This document shows, piece after piece, positions 6,845-6,898 of a stretch of 6,898 nucleotides of DNA. The translations under genes were made by a program, and so were the position numbers. The notes beneath the pieces were generated by a model that was not told where the DNA came from, did no database searches, and saw nothing but the letters and a program-made list of their open reading frames with translations. Numbering within the stretch: position 1 is the first letter of the stretch; every line of letters begins with the position of its first letter. Origin of the DNA: an uncultured Clostridium sp. (GTDB lineage: Bacteria > Bacillota > Clostridia > Lachnospirales > Lachnospiraceae); NCBI GenBank assembly GCA_900551135.1, contig URUX01000131.1, positions 1 to 6,898 on the forward strand. Reading direction: 5' to 3'.

Positions 6845-6898
6845 ATGAATAAAATTTTGATTATAGATGATGACAGAGAACTGTGTGCTTTGATTAAA
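6845..6898 (+). CDS. Two-component response regulator, N-terminal 18 residues only
   Basis: ATG at 6845 is preceded by AAGGA at 6832-6836 with an 8-base spacer. The 18 visible residues, MNKILIIDDDRELCALIK, form the first beta strand and the acidic pocket (Asp-Asp-Asp) of a CheY-like receiver domain that binds magnesium for phosphorylation. The phospho-acceptor Asp (near residue 50 in the family) and the output domain lie beyond the window, so the subfamily cannot be read directly. The start resembles OmpR-type regulators, and a sensor histidine kinase gene is expected downstream; both statements are inference. It is probably expressed from the promoter at 6614-6642 together with the HTH gene. 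Confidence 0.85.
   Translation, partial: MNKILIIDDDRELCALIK

Overview
The window looks like a chromosomal segment from a Gram-positive anaerobe of the Clostridia, most likely Lachnospiraceae. The reasons are the cysteine-containing (iron-sulfur type) PurF tail, the use of an LL-diaminopimelate aminotransferase, strong GGAGG-type ribosome binding sites, moderate base composition and a small HTH gene of a kind I associate with that family. The taxonomic call is inference from sequence style, not from a database match.

Positions 2-6492 hold four same-strand genes packed without gaps. They are the 3' part of purF (amidophosphoribosyltransferase, first step of purine synthesis), carA and carB (the two subunits of glutamine-dependent carbamoyl-phosphate synthase, feeding pyrimidines and arginine), and a dapL-like aminotransferase (LL-diaminopimelate, for lysine and peptidoglycan). 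The purF stop codon abuts the carA ATG, carA and carB overlap by 17 bases, and carB and dapL overlap by 26 bases. This points to one polycistronic message with translational coupling. The operon promoter lies upstream of the window. PurF and CarA both use glutamine amide nitrogen, so the cluster groups nitrogen-assimilating entry steps with a cell-wall and lysine step.

Positions 6493-6662 are the only intergenic stretch. No convincing intrinsic terminator is visible after dapL. The stretch contains a start-less, protein-like open frame on the minus strand, a 7-bp direct repeat with an 11-bp period, and a promoter with a perfect TATAAT box.

Positions 6663-6898 begin a different, regulatory module. 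It starts with a small HTH gene whose reading frame is broken by one extra G in a G run; removing one G restores a coherent 54-residue protein. The first 18 codons of a two-component response regulator follow and run off the window. The direct repeat upstream of the promoter has the geometry of an OmpR/PhoB-family operator, which suggests, but does not show, autoregulation by that regulator. Overall the window is mostly ordinary metabolism. The points worth a second look are concentrated in its last 400 bases, plus the divergence of the DapL-like enzyme. I do not see a demonstrably new system.
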